A DNA stretch of 64,000 bases, taken from contig JAQBRV010000003.1 of NCBI GenBank assembly GCA_028286285.1, forward strand, positions 1 through 64,000, given 5' to 3'. The translations under genes were made by a program, and so were the position numbers. This DNA is from Candidatus Saccharimonadota bacterium (GTDB lineage Bacteria > Patescibacteriota > Saccharimonadia > Saccharimonadales > Saccharimonadaceae). A model generated the notes under the pieces. The model ran no database searches and was not told the origin of the DNA. It saw only the letters and a program-made list of their open reading frames with translations. This document shows, in pieces, positions 15,171 to 22,015 of this stretch (position 1 is the first letter of the stretch; the number at the start of each line of letters is the position of its first letter).

Positions 15171-15203
15171 CCCGAGCTGGCTGGACTCTCGAACCTTCGA
15201 CCC
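15171..15203. repeat. Antisense copy of the tRNA-Pro 3' half
   Basis: The reverse complement reads GGGTCGAAGGTTCGAGAGTCC then a diverged acceptor, against GGTCGAAGGTTCGAGTCC in tRNA-Pro. As after the His, Gly and Arg genes, tRNA 3' half, terminator and this copy form one long imperfect inverted repeat. No direct split copy follows here. Confidence 0.65.
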
Positions 15204-15237
15204 AAATTTTGCCAAACAGATCTTAAGTCACATGCAT

Positions 15238-15278
15238 TGCAAGCATGAGCCTCATTGATGAACCTGTTCATGCTTGCA
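15238..15278. repeat. Perfect 11-bp inverted repeat
   Basis: TGCAAGCATGA (15238-15248) and TCATGCTTGCA (15268-15278), spacer 19 nt. It lies in the 170-nt gap between the tRNA-Pro unit and the small membrane gene at 15345, just before a CATAAT-like -10 (15297-15302). It could be an operator or a transcript hairpin. Confidence 0.5.
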
Positions 15279-15344
15279 TTCTCCCCTCTCCAATACCATA
15301 ATCTAGACAACGTCTTTCGACTACCACTCTGGAGGTGAAGGGCG

Positions 15345-15584
15345 ATGTCCTTCAAATCACAAGTTACACAAGAGGAACAAGAATATGACCAGCCGCCAGC
15401 TGCCTTCTGGGCGCTCGTGGTTCTGTTCTCGGTCGGCATCGGCTATTGGCCTGCGCCGGACACGTGGCAGTTCTGGGGAATGCTGGGATCTGGCTCTGCC
15501 GCAACCCTGGTTTACGCCTGGGGTTTGTTTACAAAGGCAGGGGGTGATCAAAATGACCCTCAACATGACAACTGTTCTCATTAG
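15345..15584 (+). CDS. Small two-TM membrane protein
   Basis: 79 residues. A polar N-terminus (KSQVTQEEQEYDQPP) is followed by two hydrophobic segments (about 20-34 and 44-63) with a WPAPDTW turn. A strong Shine-Dalgarno (GGAGGTG) lies 8 nt before the ATG. It overlaps the next gene by 32 nt in a different frame, and the second gene's Shine-Dalgarno (GGGGGTGAT) is inside this one, so they are probably co-translated. Base composition is higher in G+C than most of the window. Family not recognised. Confidence 0.6.
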   Translation: MSFKSQVTQEEQEYDQPPAAFWALVVLFSVGIGYWPAPDTWQFWGMLGSGSAATLVYAWGLFTKAGGDQNDPQHDNCSH

Positions 15585-15882
15585 CCTGGCAATGGTGTGC
15601 GTTTGGGTGGCACTGTCCTACGGGGCATACCGCTTTCTCGTATCATTCTCGGTACCTGAGCGAAACTGGATTGATCGCACCTCCATACGTCGTATCGCAT
15701 GGGTTGTTGCCAGCCCGCTGTTCTGGGTATTTGTTATCGCAGCAGCTCTGGTACTCCCACTGTACGGCGCGCTCTCGAGTCCTGTCTTTGAGCGCTGGAA
15801 CGACTCCAGGCCAAGGCGAGAGAAGAGGAAGCACGAGCGACACATGCGCCGTCAACACTTCTTATCCGATCCGTCAGACTGA
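15553..15882 (+). CDS. Small two-TM membrane protein with basic tail
   Basis: 109 residues from the ATG at 15553, chosen for the GGGGGTGATC Shine-Dalgarno just upstream. A longer frame from 15385 overlaps the preceding gene entirely. Hydrophobic segments lie at about 6-30 and 48-70. The C-terminus is strongly basic (RPRREKRKHERHMRRQH) and likely cytoplasmic. Translationally linked to the gene at 15345. No function inferred. Confidence 0.6.
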   Translation: MTLNMTTVLISLAMVCVWVALSYGAYRFLVSFSVPERNWIDRTSIRRIAWVVASPLFWVFVIAAALVLPLYGALSSPVFERWNDSRPRREKRKHERHMRRQHFLSDPSD

Positions 15883-15892
15883 TCGGTAGGTC

Positions 15893-15956
15893 AAGCCCCG
15901 CTTCATCCGCATCGAGCAAAAGAAGAGCTCTGCGTCGATGATGTGGGGCTTTTTGC
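15893..15956 (+). terminator. Terminator after the small membrane gene pair
   Basis: AAGCCCC pairs with GGGGCTT at the base, with an inner GCATCGA/TCGATG stem, followed by TTTTTG. Confidence 0.75.
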
Positions 15957-15977
15957 TTTCTAGATATTTGGTAGTTC

Positions 15978-16736
15978 TTAAGATTGAATCTTTTTTGATA
16001 GTTCAGTTTTTAGCGTTGTGGTGGCAGTTGCGGTTTTTTTTGCGAACTCCGTGTTGGCAGTTTTAATGGCTACACCGCGCGTTTCGGCAAATTGCTTGAT
16101 CGATAATTTATCTTCGTCGGCTTTTTGCGTTCCCTGGAATGTATTACGAGCCGCTTTTACCTCCGTTCTGAGGATTGTGGTCGCCGTGCTCTCTTCGCAA
16201 TTTGCTTGAGCCTTCGTAAATGCTGCGTCAATAGCTCTTTGGAATACCAATGCCGCCTGCAGTAACTTAGCTTGGTGGCCCGTTACTTTCTGGAGTACGT
16301 CCGTTCGATAGTTGCCACGGGCTGTATCGACCGCTGTCGCGCGCGCAGTTTCAGCGTCTTTCATATTCTTTTCATAGATTTCGATAGCAGCGAGTTGCAC
16401 AGGCGTCACGCCGGTTTCGTTTTTTAGCTCACTGACTTTGGAATCAAATTTATCAGTCAGAGACATACGAGAAGTAGCGACCTTTTGGTCAACGACATCG
16501 ATCCGACTGGCAAGGTTGGATAGTCGTTTTTGGAAATCGAGCTGCATGGCATCAAGCCGCTGGTTTATCTTGGCAGCATTCGTGGCGGCGAGTGTTGGCA
16601 AGCGCGTACACACTGCACTCGTCGCCGCTGGCGTAATAGCTATAGCTACCGATGAAGTACTAAACAGGCCGACACACGCCACAACGCCGACCACGCCGAG
16701 GCCGATTCGCTGAATTGGTTTAAAGATTGTTTTCAT
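15978..16736 (-). CDS. Secreted/anchored coiled-coil protein
   Basis: 252 residues from the ATG at 16736 (a GGAG lies 9 nt upstream; the GTG two codons earlier is too close to it). The N-terminal hydrophobic segment (about 10-34) ends at an Ala-rich site, probably a Sec signal. The rest is almost all predicted helix with heptad-like spacing (INQRLDAMQLDFQKRLSNL, VDQKVATSRMSL). Two Cys (about 42 and 180) could pair. The upstream gene overlaps its start by 17 nt, so both are one operon. It looks like an extracytoplasmic structural or stalk protein; no known family is claimed. Confidence 0.65.
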   Translation of the reverse strand: MKTIFKPIQRIGLGVVGVVACVGLFSTSSVAIAITPAATSAVCTRLPTLAATNAAKINQRLDAMQLDFQKRLSNLASRIDVVDQKVATSRMSLTDKFDSKVSELKNETGVTPVQLAAIEIYEKNMKDAETARATAVDTARGNYRTDVLQKVTGHQAKLLQAALVFQRAIDAAFTKAQANCEESTATTILRTEVKAARNTFQGTQKADEDKLSIKQFAETRGVAIKTANTEFAKKTATATTTLKTELSKKIQS

Positions 16737-17124
16737 TGACACTGTCTCCTACGTTACCGGCTGCTGTATTGGCATCGTCAACTTCCGAACCATCGTCGGT
16801 GTCAATGATAGTACTTTCGCTGCTCGTACCCTCAGTCATGAGTTTGGTCGCAGCGTCCGGCGACGTAGCGGCCGAAGACGCACTCGTCGTCGACTGCGAA
16901 GTCTGGACTTTCTTAGTTGCTCTGTTCATCTGAGTGTAGACGACAAAGCCGATCACTGCCGCGACGATCACTAGGAGTACGATAACCCCACCGATGATCA
17001 TTTTCGTATGACTCTTCTTCTCGGCCATTGGTTGCATAGTGGCCTGAGTCGGTTCCTCCACTGTAGTTAATGATAAAATCTCTTCCTCGGGTGGCTCTGG
17101 TTGACTATATTGTTGTGAATCCAT
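16720..17124 (-). CDS. Single-pass membrane protein with acidic outer tail
   Basis: 134 residues from the ATG at 17124 (an upstream in-frame start would add 13 residues without a better signal). Residues 1-40 are acidic/Pro-rich, then a basic patch (EKKSHTK), one strong TM helix (about 42-65) and a Ser/Thr/Asp-rich tail. Topology by charge: N-terminus in, tail out. Overlaps the coiled-coil protein gene by 17 nt. A stalk-like surface role is plausible but unproven. Confidence 0.6.
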   Translation of the reverse strand: MDSQQYSQPEPPEEEILSLTTVEEPTQATMQPMAEKKSHTKMIIGGVIVLLVIVAAVIGFVVYTQMNRATKKVQTSQSTTSASSAATSPDAATKLMTEGTSSESTIIDTDDGSEVDDANTAAGNVGDSVNENNL

Positions 17125-17243
17125 GAATGCCCTTAACGTGATTACGCTTATTACTGATCGCAATTATGCTCTAGTCGTTCTATTTTGTAAACGCTAAGAC
17201 ATATGTATACTAAGAGTAGTTAACGTAAGCGGAAAGAATATCA

Positions 17244-17534
17244 ATGCTCTCACTCGTATTATCACTCCATATTATCCTGATGATTATCTCGCTCGTGACC
17301 ACAATTAGCGCTGTGGTGATCACTGTGAGTGGCCGTCGAATCCATTCAGCCATTATGCGCAGCGACCTAGCTGTCACCGCCGTTGGCCTAACTGCCGGCA
17401 CCGTATTACTTCTGAGTGCGCCACTCAGCGTTCGCTGCTTGATGCTCGTGAGCTACTTAGCCGCCTTCGCCTATGCGTACCGCCTTGTGACGCACGCACA
17501 AGCAGCACTCACCCAAGATTTCCTCGACAACTAA
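17244..17534 (+). CDS. Small three-TM membrane protein
   Basis: 96 residues with hydrophobic segments at about 2-27, 42-58 and 62-82. Preceded by TATACT (17206-17211) and a GCGGAAAGA ribosome-site-like stretch 6 nt before the ATG. Divergent from the single-pass membrane gene. No conserved motif recognised. Confidence 0.6.
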   Translation: MLSLVLSLHIILMIISLVTTISAVVITVSGRRIHSAIMRSDLAVTAVGLTAGTVLLLSAPLSVRCLMLVSYLAAFAYAYRLVTHAQAALTQDFLDN

Positions 17535-17564
17535 AATAGCTACCCATGAATAGGTAGCTACCTT
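17533..17564. terminator. Bidirectional terminator between small membrane gene and rny
   Basis: TAGCTACC (17537-17544) and GGTAGCTA (17553-17560), with TTTT after the stem when read on the minus strand. It would end the rny transcript, including the structured element at 17585-17689. Confidence 0.75.
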
Positions 17565-17584
17565 GTCGTGCTTATGCTATATTG

Positions 17585-17689
17585 AAACTACGAACGCGAG
17601 GAGGAGGTGCTCCAGAGTCGTTCTGCCCGCAGACTGGTGACCCGTATGAGGTCTCGCCAGCCTGCGGGCATATTCATGCCTCCCTCCCC
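17585..17689. ncRNA. Structured RNA candidate (orphan ncRNA or rny 3'-UTR element)
   Basis: A long interrupted hairpin. The outer stem is GAGGAGGAGG (from 17598) with CCTCCCTCCCC (to 17689). A large asymmetric internal loop follows (about 15 nt on one side, 8 on the other). An 8-bp GC-rich stem GCCCGCAG (17625-17632)/CTGCGGGC (17662-17669) is capped by CTGG/CCAG and ACC/GGT pairs. TATATT at 17578-17583 could drive it on the plus strand. On the minus strand it would be the rny 3' end before the terminator. Stem - bubble - stem topology recalls 6S RNA, but it is shorter (about 105 nt). It lacks the SRP RNA tetraloop and bulge. Confidence 0.5.
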
Positions 17690-19179
17690 TACTTGGCGAA
17701 CTCGATAGCGCGGGTTTCGCGAATCACATTAACCTTGATGGTACCTGGATACTGCATAGTACTCTCGATCTTAGTCGCGATATCACGAGCCAGTTTGATA
17801 GCCGACAGATCGTCAATCGACTTATTGTTGACGATAATGCGGATCTCACGCCCAGCACTGATAGCGTAGGCCTTATCAATACCGTTGAAACTTGTGGCAA
17901 CGTTCTCGAGGTCACGCATACGTTCACCAAAGTTCTCGGCACTAATATTGCGGGCACCTGGTCGAGCGGCTGAAGCGGCGTCAACCACGCGGACAACGAG
18001 TGCTTCTGGGGTTGTGGCCTCAATGTCATCGTGGTGGGCTTCAATGGCGTGGACGATATCTTCAGCCATACCGTATTTACGAGCGAGTTCAGCACCAATG
18101 TGGTGGTGCTTCCCTTCTATCTTGTGCGTGACAGCCTTGCCGACATCGTGCAGCAGAGTCGCAATCTTGGCGACACGGACGTTGGCGCCAATCTCTTCAG
18201 CAATCAGCCCAGCAATATGAGCCATTTCAGTACTGTGCAGGAGTACATTCTGCCCATAACTGGTGCGGAATTTAAGTTCGCCCAGTAGTTGCAACATCTC
18301 GCGGGGGATACCAACCACTCCGACTTCACGAGCAGCATCCTCACCGGCTCGAGTGATCTCTTTTTCGATTTGCTTTTCGCTCTTAGCCACCACCTCTTCG
18401 ATGCGTCCCGGGTGGATGCGGCCATCTTTCATGAGAGATTCGAGGGTCAGGCGCGCCACCTGGCGACGAATAGGATCGAACGAGCTCAGGATAATCATGC
18501 CCGGTGTGTCGTCAACCAAGATATCAACGCCGGTAGCGCGTTGCAGCGCCTGGATATTGCGACCTTCCTTGCCGATGATACGACCTTTCATTTCTTCGTC
18601 AGTCAGCTTAACGGCTGTGACAGTGCGCTCAGCGGTGACTTCGGAGCTCATTCGTTCCATCGCCGTGACGAGGATAGTCTGCGCCCGTTCCTCGGCGTCA
18701 TCCATAGCATCCTTTTGTAGTTTATTCACGAGTCCAAGCAAGTCTTGTTTGATATCTCGCTCGGTCATCTGCATGAGTTTGTCGGCGGCATCACTCTTGC
18801 TCAGTTTGGCAATTTTTTCGAGCTTTTCCTGCTGCTTGGTGCGAATGTCGCGGATTTCGGTCTTGAGCTCCTCGACTTCGTCCTCATTCCCGCGTAATTT
18901 TTCAGTTCGTTTGTCGAGTTCATCTATTTTGCGATCAAGCGTGGTTTCGCGATCGGCCAGGCGGTCTTCGGTTTTTTTCCATTCTTTGCGACGTTCACTT
19001 TCAAGTGCTAATGCTTCGTCTTTAGCTTTTAAGACAATGTCACTCGCCTTGCTCTTAGCCGAGGCCAGCTCTTTTTCGGCTTTATGTTTACCATTTGCTT
19101 GTTGCTGACGACTGTAGACGACAGTACCCCCGGCACCAGCTAACAGACCGATAATCGCGGCAATAATTCCCTCTATCAT
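17689..19179 (-). CDS. rny: Ribonuclease Y
   Basis: Endoribonuclease that starts mRNA decay at the membrane. The 496-residue domain order is typical: N-terminal TM (about 2-20), long coiled coil (20-170), KH domain with the GRIIGKEGRNIQALQ loop (about 205), HD domain with LLHDVGKAVTHKIEGKHHHIGAE (His-Asp metal site), and C-terminal KVNVIRETRAIEFAK. Shine-Dalgarno AGGAAGGAA lies before the ATG, and the leader has a TGCCAAG/CTTGGCA hairpin. Its 3' end runs into the structured element at 17585-17689, which could be an RNase Y substrate for self-control (inference). Confidence 0.97.
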   Translation of the reverse strand: MIEGIIAAIIGLLAGAGGTVVYSRQQQANGKHKAEKELASAKSKASDIVLKAKDEALALESERRKEWKKTEDRLADRETTLDRKIDELDKRTEKLRGNEDEVEELKTEIRDIRTKQQEKLEKIAKLSKSDAADKLMQMTERDIKQDLLGLVNKLQKDAMDDAEERAQTILVTAMERMSSEVTAERTVTAVKLTDEEMKGRIIGKEGRNIQALQRATGVDILVDDTPGMIILSSFDPIRRQVARLTLESLMKDGRIHPGRIEEVVAKSEKQIEKEITRAGEDAAREVGVVGIPREMLQLLGELKFRTSYGQNVLLHSTEMAHIAGLIAEEIGANVRVAKIATLLHDVGKAVTHKIEGKHHHIGAELARKYGMAEDIVHAIEAHHDDIEATTPEALVVRVVDAASAARPGARNISAENFGERMRDLENVATSFNGIDKAYAISAGREIRIIVNNKSIDDLSAIKLARDIATKIESTMQYPGTIKVNVIRETRAIEFAK

Positions 19180-19205
19180 GATGGGTTCCTTCCTCGAGCC
19201 ACCTC

Positions 19206-19226
19206 TGCCAAGTGTTCATCTTGGCA
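19206..19226 (-). promoter_or_regulatory. Leader hairpin of rny
   Basis: TGCCAAG (19206-19212)/CTTGGCA (19220-19226), 27 nt upstream of the start codon and downstream of a GATAAT -10-like box (19234-19239, minus strand). Confidence 0.45.
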
Positions 19227-19330
19227 TATCTGTATTATCAAAAGTGGATCGAATGTTTCAAAAAGTTTAATTCTCTAAAGTCTCAATAAGACTACTCTTA
19301 CTATATCGCTTTTTGCGGTTCCGCCGCAAG

Positions 19331-19717
19331 TTATTTGCGTGGCTTGGTGATATTTGCTTCGCTGCCATAAAACGGCAGTGCCAGTTGGTCATTTTCGCCG
19401 GCTAGTAGTCGGCTTTCGGCGGTTTCTCGCCAATTTTCACCGGTGGTTGTGACGATCGGGATAGAAAGAGCGTCAGCCATAGTATTGAGCACCGTCATGC
19501 CAATGCGCAGACCGGTAAAGCTGCCTGGACCCTGGAATACCCCAAGACCGGTCAGATCCTGCCAGGTCTTGCCTACAGTCGCAAGCTCCTGTTCCAAAAA
19601 CCCAAGGAGTCCTTTTGCAAGTGTCCGTCCCGCATCCCACTCTCTCGCCTGGCGCCAATCGCCATCAATCAAGGTTATTTTACATAAAGGCGTTGAGGTG
19701 TCGAGCAGCAGAATCAT
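19331..19717 (-). CDS. tsaB: tRNA threonylcarbamoyladenosine protein TsaB, short form
   Basis: 128 residues against about 230 in E. coli. The N-terminal ASKHA half is complete: LLLDTSTPLCKITLIDG (phosphate loop), FQGPGSFTGLRIGMTVLNTMA (conserved PGSFTGLR motif). The C-terminal half is absent. TsaB scaffolds TsaD (Kae1) for t6A37 synthesis in ANN-decoding tRNAs. The gene ends cleanly and is coupled to tsaE by a 4-nt overlap, so this looks like a real short form rather than a frameshift. TsaD is not in the window. Confidence 0.88.
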   Translation of the reverse strand: MILLLDTSTPLCKITLIDGDWRQAREWDAGRTLAKGLLGFLEQELATVGKTWQDLTGLGVFQGPGSFTGLRIGMTVLNTMADALSIPIVTTTGENWRETAESRLLAGENDQLALPFYGSEANITKPRK

Positions 19718-20169
19718 GCCAGGGCTCCTACAAGCGTTTTGTAGCGCTCACCGAGTGGCGTGATCTCGAGTGTACGATCAGCAATCGACGGCGACACCAG
19801 ACGAATCTGTAGCCGCTCTTTTGGCAACACATGAGCCACCGCATCAGCCCACTCTACCACTGTAATCATCTGTGGGTCGTGGATTGACTCGCTCAGTTCA
19901 TGCGCCATAATGCCGGCATCACTCAGTCGATAAAAATCATAGTGAGCCAGGCGCAGGTCGTCGCGTGCCTCGTACAGGCGACTAATCGTAAAGCTGGGGC
20001 TCTGGACATCTTCGTCGATTGTAAGACCTGTCGCGAGGCCTTTTGTGAAGGTTGTTTTACCAGCGCCAACATCGCCAATCAGCTCAATTAATTCGCCGCC
20101 ATGAAGTAGCTGGCCAATGCGACCGCCGAGAAGTTTCATGGCTTCCTCTGAATGCACCTCTATAATCAT
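19714..20169 (-). CDS. tsaE: tRNA threonylcarbamoyladenosine ATPase TsaE
   Basis: 151 residues, normal length. P-loop GDVGAGKTTFTKGLA (about 36-50), the QSPSFTISRLYEA switch region, LAHYDFYRL and VEWADAVAHVLP. It couples ATP hydrolysis to the TsaBD cycle that makes t6A. TATACT (20177-20182) 7 nt before the ATG predicts a leaderless mRNA. Stop overlaps the tsaB start. Confidence 0.94.
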   Translation of the reverse strand: MIIEVHSEEAMKLLGGRIGQLLHGGELIELIGDVGAGKTTFTKGLATGLTIDEDVQSPSFTISRLYEARDDLRLAHYDFYRLSDAGIMAHELSESIHDPQMITVVEWADAVAHVLPKERLQIRLVSPSIADRTLEITPLGERYKTLVGALA

Positions 20170-20176
20170 GCTTCTT

Positions 20177-20216
20177 AGTATACCATCTGGTGGTTTTTGC
20201 CTAAGTCATCTACAAT
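20177..20216. promoter_or_regulatory. Divergent promoters for tsaE and the pil operon
   Basis: TATACT on the minus strand (20177-20182, 7 nt from tsaE ATG) and TACAAT on the plus strand (20211-20216, 14 nt from pilB ATG). Confidence 0.6.
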
Positions 20217-20230
20217 AGAGCGTAAGCAGT

Positions 20231-22012
20231 ATGCGTATTTCCGATGTTACCATGGAAAAATTGCTCGAGCGCAGTGGTGTGGCTACTCCGGAGCAAATTA
20301 CCGCTCTCAAAAATGAGAGTGCTCATTCAAGACGCCCGTTGCAAGACGAGGTCATCCAACAAAAACTCATGGATGACGTGGGGCTTGCCAAAGTATTCGC
20401 CGATTACGCCAAGATTCCGTTTATCAGACTTGAGCCGGCCGATATCACTAGTGACGTCCTCGAAAAAATACCTGAACGAATTGCCAAGCAATACAATGTT
20501 GTCCTATTTAAAATTGATGCGGACGGCACCATGCATCTGGCCATGGACGACCCAGACGACGTGCAAGCGCTCGACTTTATCCAGAAAGAAATTGGCGGGA
20601 ACACCATCGTTTACGTCGCCACTCACGAGAACATTCTAGCCTGCCTTGAAAACTACCGTGGTGATGTTAACAAAGAGCTCAACGAGGTCATCGATATTCA
20701 ACGAGAAGACGCCGGCGTCAATCAGGCAGTAACTGAAGAGGATATTGCCGAAGATTCGCCGATTGCCCAGACCGTCAATCTGCTTCTCGAATATGCGATT
20801 AAAAGCGACGCCAGCGACATCCACATTGAACCTCGCGAGACTTTCATTCAAGTCCGCTACCGTATTGATGGTGTCTTAAAAGAGGTCAATCAACTACCAA
20901 AGAATGTTATGAGCGCGCTAGTCAGCCGTATTAAGATCCTGGCTAATCTGAAAATTGATGAACGTCGTGTATCGCAGGATGGTCGGTTCAAGATCCGTCT
21001 GTCTGGGCGGCAATTCGCCTTCCGTGTCAGCACCCTCCCTGTGACTGATGGTGAAAAGGTAGTTATGCGTATTCTGAACGAGAGTACCGATGCCCTCACC
21101 CTGCCCCAGCTTGGCTACTGGGGACGGTCACTCGAAGTTATTAACACTGCACTGACCGAGCCAAATGGTATGATTCTCATCACCGGGCCGACCGGTTCAG
21201 GTAAATCCACCAGCTTGTTTAGTATTCTCTCGCGCATGAATACCCCTGATGTTAATATCTCGACGATTGAGGATCCAGTTGAATATAAGATACCCGGCGT
21301 GAACCAAACCCAGACCAATAGTAAGGCAGGTATGACATTTGCCTCCGGCCTGCGCTCTATGCTGCGCCAAGACCCGAATATTATCATGGTAGGGGAGATT
21401 CGTGACGGTGAGACGGCCAACTTGGCTGTGCAGGCTGCTCTGACGGGTCACCTGGTATTCTCGACCCTCCACACCAACAACGCCGCCACCAGCCTGCCTC
21501 GTTTGCTTGATATGAAAATTGAGCCATTCTTGATTGCTAGCACCGTCAAAGCAGTCGTCGGGCAACGACTGGTGCGCCGACTCTGTATGAATTGTCGACA
21601 ACAATATACCCCAGCCGCGGAAGAGATTACCGCTATCACTCACCTCTTCAGTCTGAAGGAGGGTCAAGAATTTAGTCACATTCATCAACTGGAACTGCAG
21701 GCGATTGAACAAAAAGTTGGTGGCGAGACACCCGAGGGTACGAGCTCGACGACCGTCCTGTCTCTATGGAAAGCCAATCCTGAAGGTTGCGAAGAATGCA
21801 GTCACACTGGTTTTCGAGGCCGAATTGGTATTTATGAGGCGCTCTCTAATACGATTCCTATCCAAAAGTTAATCGCGGCCAATGGCACCAGTAATGACAT
21901 CCAGGTTCAAGCGATCGCCGAAGGCATGGTCACCATGCAAACCGACGGGCTGATAAAAGCGCTGCGCGGCAACACTACGATTGATGAAGTCTTACGGGCG
22001 ACGAAGGAATAA
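20231..22012 (+). CDS. pilB: Type IV pilus assembly ATPase PilB (GspE family)
   Basis: 593 residues. The N-terminal T2SSE/MshEN-like domain spans about 5-160. A traffic ATPase domain follows with SDIHIEPRE, Walker A GPTGSGKST (319-327), Asp box and Walker B (NIIMVGEIRDGETA), and HLVFSTLHTN. A four-Cys zinc site is complete (Cys452, Cys455, Cys520, Cys523). PilB powers pilus extension from the cytoplasmic face. First gene of a pilB-C-M-N-O run; pilC starts 3 nt after its stop. No PilT retraction ATPase is in the window. Confidence 0.97.
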   Translation: MRISDVTMEKLLERSGVATPEQITALKNESAHSRRPLQDEVIQQKLMDDVGLAKVFADYAKIPFIRLEPADITSDVLEKIPERIAKQYNVVLFKIDADGTMHLAMDDPDDVQALDFIQKEIGGNTIVYVATHENILACLENYRGDVNKELNEVIDIQREDAGVNQAVTEEDIAEDSPIAQTVNLLLEYAIKSDASDIHIEPRETFIQVRYRIDGVLKEVNQLPKNVMSALVSRIKILANLKIDERRVSQDGRFKIRLSGRQFAFRVSTLPVTDGEKVVMRILNESTDALTLPQLGYWGRSLEVINTALTEPNGMILITGPTGSGKSTSLFSILSRMNTPDVNISTIEDPVEYKIPGVNQTQTNSKAGMTFASGLRSMLRQDPNIIMVGEIRDGETANLAVQAALTGHLVFSTLHTNNAATSLPRLLDMKIEPFLIASTVKAVVGQRLVRRLCMNCRQQYTPAAEEITAITHLFSLKEGQEFSHIHQLELQAIEQKVGGETPEGTSSTTVLSLWKANPEGCEECSHTGFRGRIGIYEALSNTIPIQKLIAANGTSNDIQVQAIAEGMVTMQTDGLIKALRGNTTIDEVLRATKE

Positions 22013-22015
22013 TCT

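Noticed and set aside
15077-15439. Minus-strand frame with a GERTRTFDL-like stretch
   Set aside because: It is read antisense through tRNA-Pro, its terminator and the antisense copy; a familiar false-protein signature of tRNA loci.
17585-17689. SRP RNA or tmRNA
   Set aside because: Lacks the GNRA tetraloop and AGCA/GGAA motifs of SRP helix 8; too short and no tRNA-like domain for tmRNA.
18263-19108. Long plus-strand frame opposite rny
   Set aside because: Antisense shadow of the coiled-coil and KH regions; Ser/Arg-rich, no start signals.
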